Source of the DNA: Chitinophagaceae bacterium | GTDB taxonomy: Bacteria; Bacteroidota; Bacteroidia; Chitinophagales; Chitinophagaceae | Assembly: GCA_025449645.1 (NCBI GenBank) | Contig: JANWIY010000048.1 | Location: 1-46,201, forward strand | Direction: 5' to 3' | Length of the DNA stretch: 46,201 nucleotides | Part shown: in pieces, positions 8,882-17,715 of the stretch | How the letters are laid out: each line of letters starts with the position of its first letter | Numbering within the stretch: position 1 is the first letter of the stretch | Notes under the pieces: generated by a model | Told to the model about the DNA's origin: nothing | Databases searched by the model: none | What the model saw: the letters and a program-made list of their open reading frames with translations, nothing else | Program-made: the position numbers and the translations under genes

Positions 8882-9787
8882 ATGAACCGCCGCTCATTTG
8901 TAAGAAACGCCAGCTTCTCATTTGGCGCAATACCTTTGCTGGGAAAAGACTGGATAACAGAATTTATGCAGGAAAATCCGTATAAGATGCGCATGCTGCG
9001 CAATGATGTAGGCATATTTACAGAGAAAGGAGGCACCATTGCCTATTATATTTCCAAAAAAAATATTGCCGTGGTCGACGCGGAATTTCCAGAACAATCC
9101 AAACACCTGATTGATGCACTTCAGAAAGATCCGGGCAAGCCATTCGAAATCCTGATCAACACGCACCATCACATGGATCACACCGCCGGAAATATTTCTT
9201 TCAAAGGAATTGTAAGCCATGTGGCAGCGCACAGCAATTCACTGATAAACCAGCAGCGCGCAGCTAAAGAACAAAATAAGGAAGATCAGCAATTGTATCC
9301 CGATCTCACTTACGGCGATACCTGGGAGTACAAAAAACTGAAAGAAAAAATCAATACCTATTACTTCGGGCCGGCCCACACCAACGGCGACAGCATCATT
9401 CATTTTCCCCACGCCAACATTGCGCATATGGGTGATCTTGTTTTCAACCGCCGATGGGCTTTTATTGACCGCACTTCAGGCGCTTCAACTAAAAACTGGA
9501 TTTTAGTTTTAGAAAAGGCCCAACAACTTTTCGACAAAGACACATTATTCATATTTGGCCATGCCTTTGATCCTGTTAAGGTCACCGGTTACAAAGATGA
9601 TCTCAAAGCAATGCAGGATTATCTCTCCAATTTATTGGATTATGTCACCAAACAAATCAAAGCGGGTAAACCTAGGGAGGAGATTATTAAGTCCACCTCA
9701 ATTCCCGGTGTTACCGAATGGCAGGGTGACGGCATTGACCGCGGATTGCAGGCAGCATATGACGAATTGGTCCAGGGCATCATTTAG
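8882..9787 (+). CDS. exported metallo-beta-lactamase-fold hydrolase
   Basis: The 301-residue protein starts with a twin-arginine-like sequence (MNRRSFVRNASFSFGAIPLL), suggesting export by the Tat pathway. The MBL zinc motif HxHxDH is present as His95, His97, Asp99 and His100 (THHHMDHTAGN). Further zinc ligands are likely His in GPAHTNGDSI, Asp in MGDLVFN and His in FIFGHAF. The body most resembles the broad SoxH/quinoprotein-relay-like MBL hydrolases, so its substrate is unknown. The tail adds an alpha-helical segment (about 235-300). It stands alone on its strand after a 61-base gap, and its stop overlaps the convergent YkgJ gene by eight bases. Confidence 0.85.
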   Translation: MNRRSFVRNASFSFGAIPLLGKDWITEFMQENPYKMRMLRNDVGIFTEKGGTIAYYISKKNIAVVDAEFPEQSKHLIDALQKDPGKPFEILINTHHHMDHTAGNISFKGIVSHVAAHSNSLINQQRAAKEQNKEDQQLYPDLTYGDTWEYKKLKEKINTYYFGPAHTNGDSIIHFPHANIAHMGDLVFNRRWAFIDRTSGASTKNWILVLEKAQQLFDKDTLFIFGHAFDPVKVTGYKDDLKAMQDYLSNLLDYVTKQIKAGKPREEIIKSTSIPGVTEWQGDGIDRGLQAAYDELVQGII

Positions 9788-10274
9788 ATTTCTCCATCAG
9801 TCCTTCCATTACCGATACCACGATCGGGCAGAACTCGCTGTTTTTCAATGTAAGCTTTGGTCTTTTCAGGAGCACATCTTCGTCTGTAAAAGGAAAACGG
9901 CGGCAATCTGACGGCCGGTCATCATAAATGCTGCAACGGTTATCACTGCTCAGAAAAGCACAGGGAACCGAGCGAACAACATAGTCCCCATCCTCATCTA
10001 TGCGCAAATACTTTTCAATGAAAGCGCCTTCCTTCATCTGCAGTTTTTTGGAGATCCGCTTAATATCCGGTGTCTTAAACCGGGGTGAATACCTCTTACA
10101 GCAATTTGCGCATTTCAGGCAGTCAATTTCCCGAAAGGCTTTTTCATGCAAGTCCGGAATTTGATCCAATATCCTGTTCTTATCGGCCTTTTCCAGAAAA
10201 TTCTTATAGTCTTTCCTGTGATCTGCAGAGATCTTTTCCCAATTCTGGATCGTAATTGTTAAACGGTTAAACAT
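9780..10274 (-). CDS. YkgJ-family cysteine cluster protein
   Basis: The 164-residue product contains the YkgJ pattern: CLKCANCCKRYSPRF near the middle, then CAFLSSDNRCSIYDDRP and SDCRRFPF. These cysteines (UPF0153) are thought to bind zinc or an iron-sulfur cluster, and the cellular role is not established. I chose ATG 10274 rather than the TTG at 10301, because the latter would overlap the divergent gene's start and adds residues not needed for the fold. The start codon lies at the centre of a 16-base near-perfect palindrome (10266-10281). The gene is divergent from the sterol-desaturase-like gene with only 26 bases between starts. Confidence 0.85.
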   Translation of the reverse strand: MFNRLTITIQNWEKISADHRKDYKNFLEKADKNRILDQIPDLHEKAFREIDCLKCANCCKRYSPRFKTPDIKRISKKLQMKEGAFIEKYLRIDEDGDYVVRSVPCAFLSSDNRCSIYDDRPSDCRRFPFTDEDVLLKRPKLTLKNSEFCPIVVSVMEGLMEKSK

Positions 10275-10289
10275 GTTGAACAAGTTAGT

Positions 10290-10297
10290 TATTTTTG
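10290..10297 (+). promoter_or_regulatory. -7 promoter element TATTTTTG before the hydroxylase gene
   Basis: TATTTTTGC matches the Bacteroidota TAnnTTTG(C) element. The expected transcription start, about seven bases downstream, falls at or within the ATG at 10301, so the mRNA would be leaderless or nearly so. Confidence 0.5.
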
Positions 10298-10300
10298 CCA

Positions 10301-11221
10301 ATGGCCGGCACGATCCAAGAGCAATTCCTTATCCTCATCAGCACGCCTTTGTATGCTATTATCATCGGCCTGGAACTTTTATTGAGCCATTTTCAGCACC
10401 GCAGGTTGTATAAGCTGAAAGATACTGCCGCGAATGTTTACCTGATGCTGCTGAATGCCACGATTGATCTTTCCTTCCGGGTGATCTATGTAGCCATATT
10501 GGTTCATCTGTACGATCATAAACTAATCGCCTGGAATCTGCGTATCAGCTATTGGGTGCTACTCATACTCGGGGAGGATTTTTTATATTACTGGCTGCAC
10601 CGGTTTGATCATGAAGTCAGATTATTCTGGGCGGTTCATGTCACACATCATTCGTCTGACCAGATGAATTTCACGGTTGGTTTCCGCTCATCCGTATTCC
10701 AACCCCTGTACCGTTTCCTGTATTTTATGCCACTGGCCTGGCTGGGATTCAAGCCCCTCGATATTATTTTTATTTATTCCGCTACCCAGATATGGGGAAT
10801 TTTCGTTCATACGGAACTGATCAGAAAAATGGGATGGCTGGAATACATCATCGTAACGCCTTCCCATCACCGGGTGCATCATGCTTCCAATCCCAGGTAT
10901 CTTGATAAGAACATGGGTATGTTCCTGATCGTATGGGATCAGTTGTTTGGCACTTTTCAGCCCGAGCTTCCCGATGAGGAATACCAGGAAAAAAAATATG
11001 GTCTTACGAAACCGCTGGAAAAATCAACGCCTGGTAACCTGGTTTTTCATGAGTGGAGAGAAATCTGGAAAGACATTAACCGGAGCGATATATCCTGGCG
11101 CCAAAAGTGGAATTACATGTTCGGCCCGCCGGGCTGGAGCCACGATGGGAGCCGAAAGACAAGCCGCCAACTGCAGGAAAATGAGTTGGAACACCCCAGG
11201 GTCTGCCAGGATCCTGCCTGA
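10301..11221 (+). CDS. sterol desaturase / fatty acid hydroxylase family protein
   Basis: This 306-residue integral membrane protein has the eight-or-more histidine, di-iron pattern of the fatty acid hydroxylase superfamily: HRFDH (100-104), HVTHH (113-117), His170 and HHRVHH (189-194), spaced as usual between four or so hydrophobic segments. Members hydroxylate or desaturate lipids such as sterols, carotenoids or fatty acids with O2, and the substrate here is unknown. I chose ATG 10301 instead of TTG 10295, since a promoter-like element ends at 10297. The C-terminal part from about residue 225 is hydrophilic and variable. It is followed by gcvP after a 95-base gap with its own promoter. Confidence 0.88.
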   Translation: MAGTIQEQFLILISTPLYAIIIGLELLLSHFQHRRLYKLKDTAANVYLMLLNATIDLSFRVIYVAILVHLYDHKLIAWNLRISYWVLLILGEDFLYYWLHRFDHEVRLFWAVHVTHHSSDQMNFTVGFRSSVFQPLYRFLYFMPLAWLGFKPLDIIFIYSATQIWGIFVHTELIRKMGWLEYIIVTPSHHRVHHASNPRYLDKNMGMFLIVWDQLFGTFQPELPDEEYQEKKYGLTKPLEKSTPGNLVFHEWREIWKDINRSDISWRQKWNYMFGPPGWSHDGSRKTSRQLQENELEHPRVCQDPA

Positions 11222-11277
11222 GAAATCCTTCACTTAACCATAAGCGAATGAAAATTTTATGATGGTATGAATCATAT

Positions 11278-11285
11278 TAACTTTG
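11278..11285 (+). promoter_or_regulatory. -7 promoter element TAACTTTG for gcvP
   Basis: TAACTTTGC matches the Bacteroidota consensus. Transcription would start near 11292, giving a leader of about 25 bases before the gcvP ATG. Confidence 0.6.
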
Positions 11286-11316
11286 CGCATCTTTTTGATA
11301 CATTATCATCCGTAAT

Positions 11317-14235
11317 ATGAATTTATTTGAAAAACAGGTGAATGAGTTTGCCCACCGGCACATCGGCTCCAATGAATCGGAAACCAGGCAGATGCTCAGG
11401 CAGATCGGCGTAAAATCGCTTGACGAACTCATTGACAAAACCATTCCCGATAGTATCCGGATTCCCAAACCCCTGCAGGTGACAAGGCCCCTGAGTGAAT
11501 TCGAATATCTCCGTTTGCTCCGGGAACTCGCTGCTCAAAACAAGGTCTTTAAGAATTATATCGGACAGGGTTATTACGACACCATTACGCCCAGCGTGAT
11601 CCTGCGGAATCTATTTGAAAACCCAGGATGGTACACCCAATATACGCCTTACCAGGCCGAAATCTCCCAGGGGCGGCTGGAGAGCCTGCTGAATTTTCAA
11701 ACCGTCGTGAGCGACCTGACGGCTCTTCCAATTGCGAATGCATCTCTGCTCGATGAAGGAACGGCGGCTGCAGAAGCAATGATCATGTTTTTCAATCAGA
11801 AGAATAAAGATCATCAGCACGTGTCCGTTCCTAAATTTTTTGTGGACCGTGCTATTTTTAAACAAACATATGATGTGGTGGCCACCCGGGCTGAACCGCT
11901 CGGAATCGAACTCGTGAAAGGTTATTACGGAGATGCTCAATTAAATTCAACTTATTTCGGTGCCATCGTGCAATATCCCGATGCCGGTGGAAACATAAAT
12001 GACTACCGCTCATTTATCCGACAAGCTCATGACGCAGGCGCTTTTGTTGTAATGGCAACCGACTTGCTTGCACTGACACTGCTTATACCTCCCGGGGAAC
12101 TCGGAGCAGATGCAGCGGTAGGCAGCGCACAGCGATTCGGAGTTCCGATAGGATTCGGCGGACCGCATGCTGCATTCTTTGCAGCAACTGAGGATTTTAA
12201 ACGCGCCATTCCCGGAAGGATAATTGGTGTGAGCGTGGATGCGCAGGGAAACCGTGCGCTCCGCATGGCACTGCAAACCCGCGAACAACATATCAAGCGC
12301 GAAAAAGCCACTTCTAATATCTGTACTGCTCAGGCCTTGCTTGCCAATATGGCGGCCATGTATGCAGTGTACCACGGTCCGGCAGGACTAAAGAATATCG
12401 CCTCACGCATCAGCATACTTGCACATGGATTGCGCCAGGGAATTATCGCGCTGGGATTTGAAACGCCGCATGCGCACTTTTTCGATACCATCGAAGTCCT
12501 GGATGCAGATACAAAAAAGCTGCGGCAAATTGCTGAATCCAGACAAATGAATCTATCTTATGGAGAAAATGAAAAACTGACTATTTCCCTTGACGAAAGC
12601 AGCACCAGGCAGGATGTTTTGGATATACTTTCTGTATTCGCGCAATCAAAAGACCTGGACGAAGCAGCAACTGTTTTTGAATTGGATGGTCTTCAGGAAA
12701 ATATACCGGTCACCCTTAAACGAAGTTCAGATTTCCTGACCCATCCCGTTTTTAATTCCCACCATAGCGAGACGGAAATGATGCGTTACCTGAAGCAATT
12801 GGAAAACAAGGACCTTTCCTTAAACACGTCCATGATTCCCCTCGGGTCCTGCACCATGAAACTCAATGCAGCAACTGAACTGATCCCGGTCAGCTGGCCG
12901 GAATTCAGCAGGATTCATCCTTTTTCCCCCCCGGATCAATGGAGAGGCTACCGCCAGATCATTCAGGAACTGGAAACCTGGTTGGCCACGATCACTGGGT
13001 TTGCAGCGGTCTCCCTTCAACCCAACAGTGGCGCCCAGGGCGAATATGCCGGTTTACTTGCCATCCGTGCCTACCATGCGGCGCACAACCAATCCCACCG
13101 CCAGGTGATGCTGATCCCCATTTCCGCACACGGAACTAATCCGGCAAGTGCAGTGATGGCCGGGATGAAAGTGATAGTTGTAAAAAGTGATGAGGAAGGA
13201 CATATTGATATAGCTGACCTGAAGTCTAAGCTGGAACAGTATAAAAATGAACTTGCCGGATTAATGGTTACTTATCCGTCCACCCATGGTGTTTTTGAAG
13301 AAGGGATCACGGAGATCTGCCATCTGATTCATGAAAGTGGTGGTCTTGTTTATATGGACGGTGCCAACATGAATGCGCAGGTGGGCTTAACAAGTCCGGG
13401 ATTTATCGGAGCAGATGTTTGTCATCTTAACCTGCATAAAACTTTTTCGATACCGCATGGCGGCGGAGGACCCGGAATGGGACCGATCTGCGTTAACGAA
13501 AAACTCAGGAATCATTTGCCCGGACATTGGATTAATTCCAATCATGGCGCGGCCGGCCCTGTGAGCGCAGCGCCTTTTGGCTCGGCCAGCATATTACTGA
13601 TCAGCTATGCATATGTCAAATTACTTGGATCCTCAGGAATTGCCACATCCACCCGTTACGCCATACTGCATGCAAATTATATGAAGTCGAGATTGGAAAC
13701 CTATTACCCGATTCTTTATTCGGGGCCGAACAATACCTGTGCCCACGAATTTATCGTTGACCTGCGACCATTCAAGGCACAGACAGGCATTGATGCCGAA
13801 GACGTGGCCAAGCGGTTGATGGACTACGGATTTCACGCCCCCACGATCAGCTTCCCCGTTCCGGGAACGATGATGATCGAGCCAACTGAAAGCGAAGACA
13901 AATCGGAGCTCGACCGGTTCTGCGACGCAATGATCGCTATTTACCAGGAGATCGAGGAAGTTGCCAGCGGGAAAATGGACCGGAACGATAATCCATTAAA
14001 ACACGCTCCGCATACCCAGTCCATAATATGTGCAGATGAATGGAATCATGCTTATAGCCGGCGAAAAGCGGCATTTCCCCTGGATTTCATCAATACAAAT
14101 AAGTTCTGGCCCTCGGTTGCCCGGATCAATAATACGTATGGCGACAGAAACCTGGTTTGCACCTGTGAACCAGTGGGGGCATATGCGGAGGAAAATGTGA
14201 AGGGCAAATTTTCAAATTCCTCTACTGCCCAATAA
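11317..14235 (+). CDS. gcvP: glycine dehydrogenase (decarboxylating), P-protein
   Basis: The P-protein decarboxylates glycine with PLP and passes the aminomethyl group to the lipoyl H-protein of the glycine cleavage system. The 972-residue single-chain form contains both halves: an N-terminal half with the opening FAHRHIGSNE, and a C-terminal catalytic half with PLP lysine Lys708 in HLNLHKTFSIPHGGGGPGMG. The glycine-rich loop and the PTESE segment near the end are also present, and the length matches E. coli GcvP. The genes for T-, H- and L-proteins are not in the window, so it is transcribed alone from the TAACTTTGC promoter. Its stop overlaps the convergent DUF4421 gene by 14 bases. Confidence 0.97.
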   Translation: MNLFEKQVNEFAHRHIGSNESETRQMLRQIGVKSLDELIDKTIPDSIRIPKPLQVTRPLSEFEYLRLLRELAAQNKVFKNYIGQGYYDTITPSVILRNLFENPGWYTQYTPYQAEISQGRLESLLNFQTVVSDLTALPIANASLLDEGTAAAEAMIMFFNQKNKDHQHVSVPKFFVDRAIFKQTYDVVATRAEPLGIELVKGYYGDAQLNSTYFGAIVQYPDAGGNINDYRSFIRQAHDAGAFVVMATDLLALTLLIPPGELGADAAVGSAQRFGVPIGFGGPHAAFFAATEDFKRAIPGRIIGVSVDAQGNRALRMALQTREQHIKREKATSNICTAQALLANMAAMYAVYHGPAGLKNIASRISILAHGLRQGIIALGFETPHAHFFDTIEVLDADTKKLRQIAESRQMNLSYGENEKLTISLDESSTRQDVLDILSVFAQSKDLDEAATVFELDGLQENIPVTLKRSSDFLTHPVFNSHHSETEMMRYLKQLENKDLSLNTSMIPLGSCTMKLNAATELIPVSWPEFSRIHPFSPPDQWRGYRQIIQELETWLATITGFAAVSLQPNSGAQGEYAGLLAIRAYHAAHNQSHRQVMLIPISAHGTNPASAVMAGMKVIVVKSDEEGHIDIADLKSKLEQYKNELAGLMVTYPSTHGVFEEGITEICHLIHESGGLVYMDGANMNAQVGLTSPGFIGADVCHLNLHKTFSIPHGGGGPGMGPICVNEKLRNHLPGHWINSNHGAAGPVSAAPFGSASILLISYAYVKLLGSSGIATSTRYAILHANYMKSRLETYYPILYSGPNNTCAHEFIVDLRPFKAQTGIDAEDVAKRLMDYGFHAPTISFPVPGTMMIEPTESEDKSELDRFCDAMIAIYQEIEEVASGKMDRNDNPLKHAPHTQSIICADEWNHAYSRRKAAFPLDFINTNKFWPSVARINNTYGDRNLVCTCEPVGAYAEENVKGKFSNSSTAQ

Positions 14236-15262
14236 TCGCCGGAATCGGTTCAAGTATTTTCCGCACCTTGCGGTTTATCCTAAACCGTTTGGCATAGATA
14301 AGCCTGTAGTTTCCGGCGGTTATACCGTACCGGTAGTCCGAGACTCCTCCTTTGACGTTTAATCGAGTGCTTACCCAGAGTGCACTTAAACACCAATTAT
14401 CGTTGTTATATCCCACGCCCAGGTGAATAATATCATTGGGTGTGAAGTCGAACCGATCCCCATATTTTCCCGTAGAAGCAGACCTTTCCCTGGAATACCG
14501 GAAAGCCAGGTTAACCGTGCCAGAAGCCAATGCAAAGAAATGTTGCCTGATCACTAACGTATATCCATATCCGATCCCGGGTCCGATTTCGAAAAAATGG
14601 AATTTGTTTATATTCCCTTTATAATAATTTGAATCCAGGATGTATGGCACAAGCACACTATCTCCGCGGATGGCTCCGTAGTATATTTCGCCTCCCAGTA
14701 ATATTGCTCCTGCGGATTTTTTCTGCCACTCGTTCTGTAACAATCCGGCCTGGTAAGAAAATCGCCTTTCATTAAGACTTTTGTAAAAAGCAACGCCGAA
14801 AACATCGAGCTCCAGATCCGGCCGCTTATAATAATCTTCACCGGGAGGTGCGGCATATCCTTTCGGCGTGAGATAGTATCCCTTGTAAAATTCACCCAGG
14901 ATGTCTACATTCCAGTCACGGGCATAAAAATGGCCCTGCAGGTCAAGGTATCGGGTTTTGCCCCTGATTTCCTTTGGATTGAAACGGTTCACTCCGATTC
15001 CTATATTCAGGGTAAATGCATGGTAAGTGGCTCCAATCCCCACATTCAGGGTGGTATTGGGAGAATAATTGAATTTGGGGAAAGGGCCGGCTGAGGCAAA
15101 CCGCAACACGGTGTACTTCCTGGAAAGGTATGCACGCGCAGTCACCCGGTCGCGATAGGTAACATAATATGTAGAGTCATGATCGTGTAAAGGCAATTGT
15201 GCGCGGGCAACGGAAAAACCGATTGAAAATAAAAAAAAGAAAAGCGGACATTTCTTAACCAT
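14222..15262 (-). CDS. DUF4421-like outer-membrane barrel protein
   Basis: The 346-residue protein has a signal peptide (cleavage likely after ARAQ at about residue 22) and then alternating polar and aromatic strands rich in Tyr and Phe, as expected for an outer-membrane beta-barrel. The segments VTARAYLSRKYTVLRF and FNYSPNTTLNVGIGATYHAF agree with what I remember of DUF4421 proteins, which are found in Bacteroidota and have no known function. It lies 53 bases downstream of the potassium channel gene on the same strand and may be cotranscribed. The 3' end overlaps gcvP by 14 bases. Confidence 0.65.
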   Translation of the reverse strand: MVKKCPLFFFLFSIGFSVARAQLPLHDHDSTYYVTYRDRVTARAYLSRKYTVLRFASAGPFPKFNYSPNTTLNVGIGATYHAFTLNIGIGVNRFNPKEIRGKTRYLDLQGHFYARDWNVDILGEFYKGYYLTPKGYAAPPGEDYYKRPDLELDVFGVAFYKSLNERRFSYQAGLLQNEWQKKSAGAILLGGEIYYGAIRGDSVLVPYILDSNYYKGNINKFHFFEIGPGIGYGYTLVIRQHFFALASGTVNLAFRYSRERSASTGKYGDRFDFTPNDIIHLGVGYNNDNWCLSALWVSTRLNVKGGVSDYRYGITAGNYRLIYAKRFRINRKVRKILEPIPAIIGQ

Positions 15263-15315
15263 CCTTCTTCATTTTTTCTGGAACAGGAAATCCATCAACA
15301 ACCATATTTTGCTCT

Positions 15316-16278
15316 TTACATTTTCCCGGCCTCTACATGGTCATGTAAGCGCTGAAGTTCCACAACTGTCGTTCTTCCATTTTCGCTTTCATGATACATC
15401 TGAACAAACTTCCTATCAAAGAAAATTTCTTCATATGTATAGGATGTGCGCTGCTGAACGATATTGGAGTATACATCGTCAAATCCCCTCACCGAAACAT
15501 AGAGTTCCACATCCGCCTTTTTGAGATCCTCCGCTTTATAATCGTTCAGTGGGCTTTTTTCATTCAGGGGATGCACGACTGTCCAGTTCATTGGTAAACT
15601 TTCCACACGGCTTCTTTCCAGATCGAGCTCATAGAATTTATATATCAGTTTACCGTCATCTTCAAGCTGCATGGCCACATTCACTCTGATTTCCAGATTG
15701 GTGAGGGTATGGTGATCCTTGAATGAGGCAAAGCGGAACATCAGTCCTTTGCCATTATGGTAGGGGCTGATCAGGGCGTTCTTACTAAATACCAGAAAAG
15801 CCCTGGGTTTTGAAAACCTTCCGTATAATAGACTTGTTGCCACTGCAAAGGACAAGAATCCCATCATGGACTCGATCGCCGCAACTGCATTCGCCGCAGT
15901 TCCGACCGGGTTCACCCTGCCGTATCCTACCGTCGTAAATGTCTCTGTGCTGAAAAAAAACATTTCTTTAAAAATTCCCGGACCTGTAGTAGGTTCTATT
16001 CCCTGAAATTGTCCTTTGCCGATAACCAGGTAGATCCAGGCAAAAACGAAATTGATCCCCAGATAAAAAAGAAAAATAGATCCGAAGAATTTCCCGACAG
16101 ACATATTCAGCATGGTATAATACAGGCTGAATCTATCCAGAAAAGGAACTCCCTCTTTTCGCACGTTGAAACTTCCGTCCCGGTTCACAAAACGGCCCCC
16201 ATAGTTATCCGGATTTGTACCGAACCCCGTATCGTCGTTTGCCCTCAGGTGAAGATGCCTCCTTTCGGTTGCCATCAT
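15316..16278 (-). CDS. inward-rectifier potassium channel (KirBac type)
   Basis: The 320-residue protein has the two-helix pore of Kir channels: helix 1 about 65-87, pore loop with the filter TTVGYG at 115-120, and helix 2 about 130-152. A long immunoglobulin-like cytoplasmic domain (about 160-315) follows, with the segment LMFRFASFKDHHTLTNLEIRV. The amphipathic slide helix before helix 1 (VPFLDRFSLYY) is also visible. Such channels form tetramers and conduct potassium across the inner membrane. The family has been studied structurally as KirBac, but the role in free-living Bacteroidota is poorly known. The DUF4421 gene follows on the same strand. Confidence 0.92.
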   Translation of the reverse strand: MMATERRHLHLRANDDTGFGTNPDNYGGRFVNRDGSFNVRKEGVPFLDRFSLYYTMLNMSVGKFFGSIFLFYLGINFVFAWIYLVIGKGQFQGIEPTTGPGIFKEMFFFSTETFTTVGYGRVNPVGTAANAVAAIESMMGFLSFAVATSLLYGRFSKPRAFLVFSKNALISPYHNGKGLMFRFASFKDHHTLTNLEIRVNVAMQLEDDGKLIYKFYELDLERSRVESLPMNWTVVHPLNEKSPLNDYKAEDLKKADVELYVSVRGFDDVYSNIVQQRTSYTYEEIFFDRKFVQMYHESENGRTTVVELQRLHDHVEAGKM

Positions 16279-16368
16279 ATAAAATTTCAGGCAAATCTAA
16301 AACAAAGGCCGGTTTCAGCGACAAATGCTTATCGGGAACGGTAAGGCATTAATTCCGGATCTTTCTGC

Positions 16369-16404
16369 AAAAAAAATAGCCCTGAAGATTTTCATCCTCA
16401 GGGC
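16369..16404 (-). terminator. Rho-independent terminator, leftward
   Basis: Read on the minus strand, GCCCTGAGGATG and CATC-like partners form a stem (GCCCTGA with TCAGGGC, 16398-16404 and 16379-16385, extended by GAT/ATC), followed by TA and eight T. It ends leftward transcription from the DUF4142 gene before the potassium channel gene. Confidence 0.85.
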
Positions 16405-16422
16405 CTGCCCTCAGTTACCGCC

Positions 16423-16579
16423 TCACATATTTATGCCGGACGAGGAATGCCAAAAACCTTTCTCATGGTTTTGCCATCTCTCTTCCAACGAATCCGGTTT
16501 ATTACCCTGCCAATATTTATTTTCTATGCCAAACAATTCCCGTTTAGCGCTCCACCCGTTCCGTGCGTAGTTTATCCAT
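16423..16579 (-). pseudogene. possible frameshifted small gene
   Basis: Between the DUF4142 stop and the terminator, an ATG at 16579 opens MDKLRTERVER and then stops. A different frame is open from 16578 and ends in a well-formed, protein-like run with the residues FGIENKYWQGNKPDSLEERW and then QNHEKGFWHSSSGINM before TGA at 16423. A one-base frame change would join them into a small basic-aromatic protein of about 52 residues. I do not recognise it. It could equally be chance, but the second segment's composition is more gene-like than the surrounding non-coding sequence. It would share the DUF4142 transcript and terminator. Confidence 0.25.
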
Positions 16580-16596
16580 CAGCGCCTGAAAGTCTG

Positions 16597-17163
16597 TTAT
16601 TTCTTAACCCCTGAAATAGCCTGAATAGAGTCCAGATGTTTTTCTAATACAGGCAAAGTGGTGGAAGCAAAGGATTTTATGGTGGAATCAGAACAGTTGT
16701 CAGCGCATTTTCTGAATTCAGCAATATCCTTTTTATGATCATCCAGCATCATATCCACATATGCCTTATCGAATGCCTTTCCCTTTTTCATTTTCAATTT
16801 ATCGATTTCTTTCCGGGCATCATTACTTACAGAATCCGGCAAAGTGATATTCAGGGATGTGGCAATACTCTTCAGGTTGTCATTTGCAGCAGAGTGATCC
16901 TTAACCATCATGGCTCCAAAATCCTTGACGCGCTGACTTACTCCTTTTTCCTCCGCTACTTTTCCAAGTTCCACCTCCATCATTCCTCCGTTTGCTGCCG
17001 CAACGGCAAAATCAGAAGCATCTTTCTGAACGGGCTGAACCTCTTTATTTACAGTCTTTGCGCTGTCGACAGCATCCTGGGAGCTTGTTGCCGAATTACT
17101 ATTACAGCCCTGGGCAACAAACAAGCCAGTCATCAGCAACAAACCAAAAAGTTGTGATTTCAT
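16597..17163 (-). CDS. DUF4142 lipoprotein
   Basis: The 188-residue protein has a lipoprotein signal peptide (MKSQLFGLLLMTGLF, lipobox VAQGC with the modified cysteine at about residue 20) and a DUF4142 helical domain. The domain starts at FAVAAANGGMMEVELGKVA and ends at LPVLEKHLDSIQAI. DUF4142 is a ferritin-like four-helix domain of unknown function that is common in Bacteroidota envelopes. I took ATG 17163 as start, because the nine codons upstream (MISIIKINI) precede a normal signal peptide. A strong terminator lies about 190 bases downstream. Confidence 0.9.
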   Translation of the reverse strand: MKSQLFGLLLMTGLFVAQGCNSNSATSSQDAVDSAKTVNKEVQPVQKDASDFAVAAANGGMMEVELGKVAEEKGVSQRVKDFGAMMVKDHSAANDNLKSIATSLNITLPDSVSNDARKEIDKLKMKKGKAFDKAYVDMMLDDHKKDIAEFRKCADNCSDSTIKSFASTTLPVLEKHLDSIQAISGVKK

Positions 17164-17358
17164 AATATTAATTTTAATGATTGATATCATATATATTCAA
17201 ACAGCAAGCCATCCTGTTTGGGTTTAAATCGGGGCATTTTTTCGGAAATTTGGGTATAAATAGCAACAAAAATCACTTTAAAGGAATTGTTAAAGTATTT
17301 ATTGCCATTTTCGTGTACCGGCTTTGCAAACAAAGATTCAATGTTCTAATTTTATATA

Positions 17359-17670
17359 ATGACAACCCAGTTAAACAATCCCGGAACACGGGAAGAAAAC
17401 CTGGCAGATATAGATTTGCTTACGGACACAGACGAGCCGTATAGTCTGATCGTATGGAATGATGAAGTGAACAGCTTTGACTGGGTCATTCAGACCCTGG
17501 TTGAGATTTGCGGACACACGACTGAACAGGCTGAACAATGTGCTATGATCATTCATACCCAGGGAAAATATGGCGTCAGGCGCGGAAGCTATGAGGAATT
17601 GAAACCTATGTGTGATGCCATTACAGAACGGGGCATTGGCGCTACCATCGAAGTACTCTCCACTTCCTGA
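17359..17670 (+). CDS. clpS: ATP-dependent Clp protease adaptor ClpS
   Basis: ClpS binds proteins with N-terminal Leu, Phe, Tyr or Trp and delivers them to ClpAP-type proteases (N-degron pathway). The 103-residue product has an unstructured N-tail and the ClpS core: VWNDEVNSFDWVI, in which Asn and Asp line the residue pocket, and AEQCAMIIHTQGKYGVRRG, with the pocket histidine. It is followed 45 bases later by aat, the enzyme that creates such N-degrons, so the two genes form a functional pair on one likely transcript. Confidence 0.93.
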   Translation: MTTQLNNPGTREENLADIDLLTDTDEPYSLIVWNDEVNSFDWVIQTLVEICGHTTEQAEQCAMIIHTQGKYGVRRGSYEELKPMCDAITERGIGATIEVLSTS

Positions 17671-17715
17671 TCGGGAAAACCTTTTCTTTCTTCAACAAAT
17701 CAACCCCTCAGAAGA

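Noticed and set aside
12010..12375. Antisense frames inside gcvP
   Set aside because: The + strand protein is strongly conserved here; the antisense products resemble nothing.
16325..16570. 81-codon + strand frame next to the potassium channel gene
   Set aside because: It crosses the leftward terminator and shows no recognisable features.
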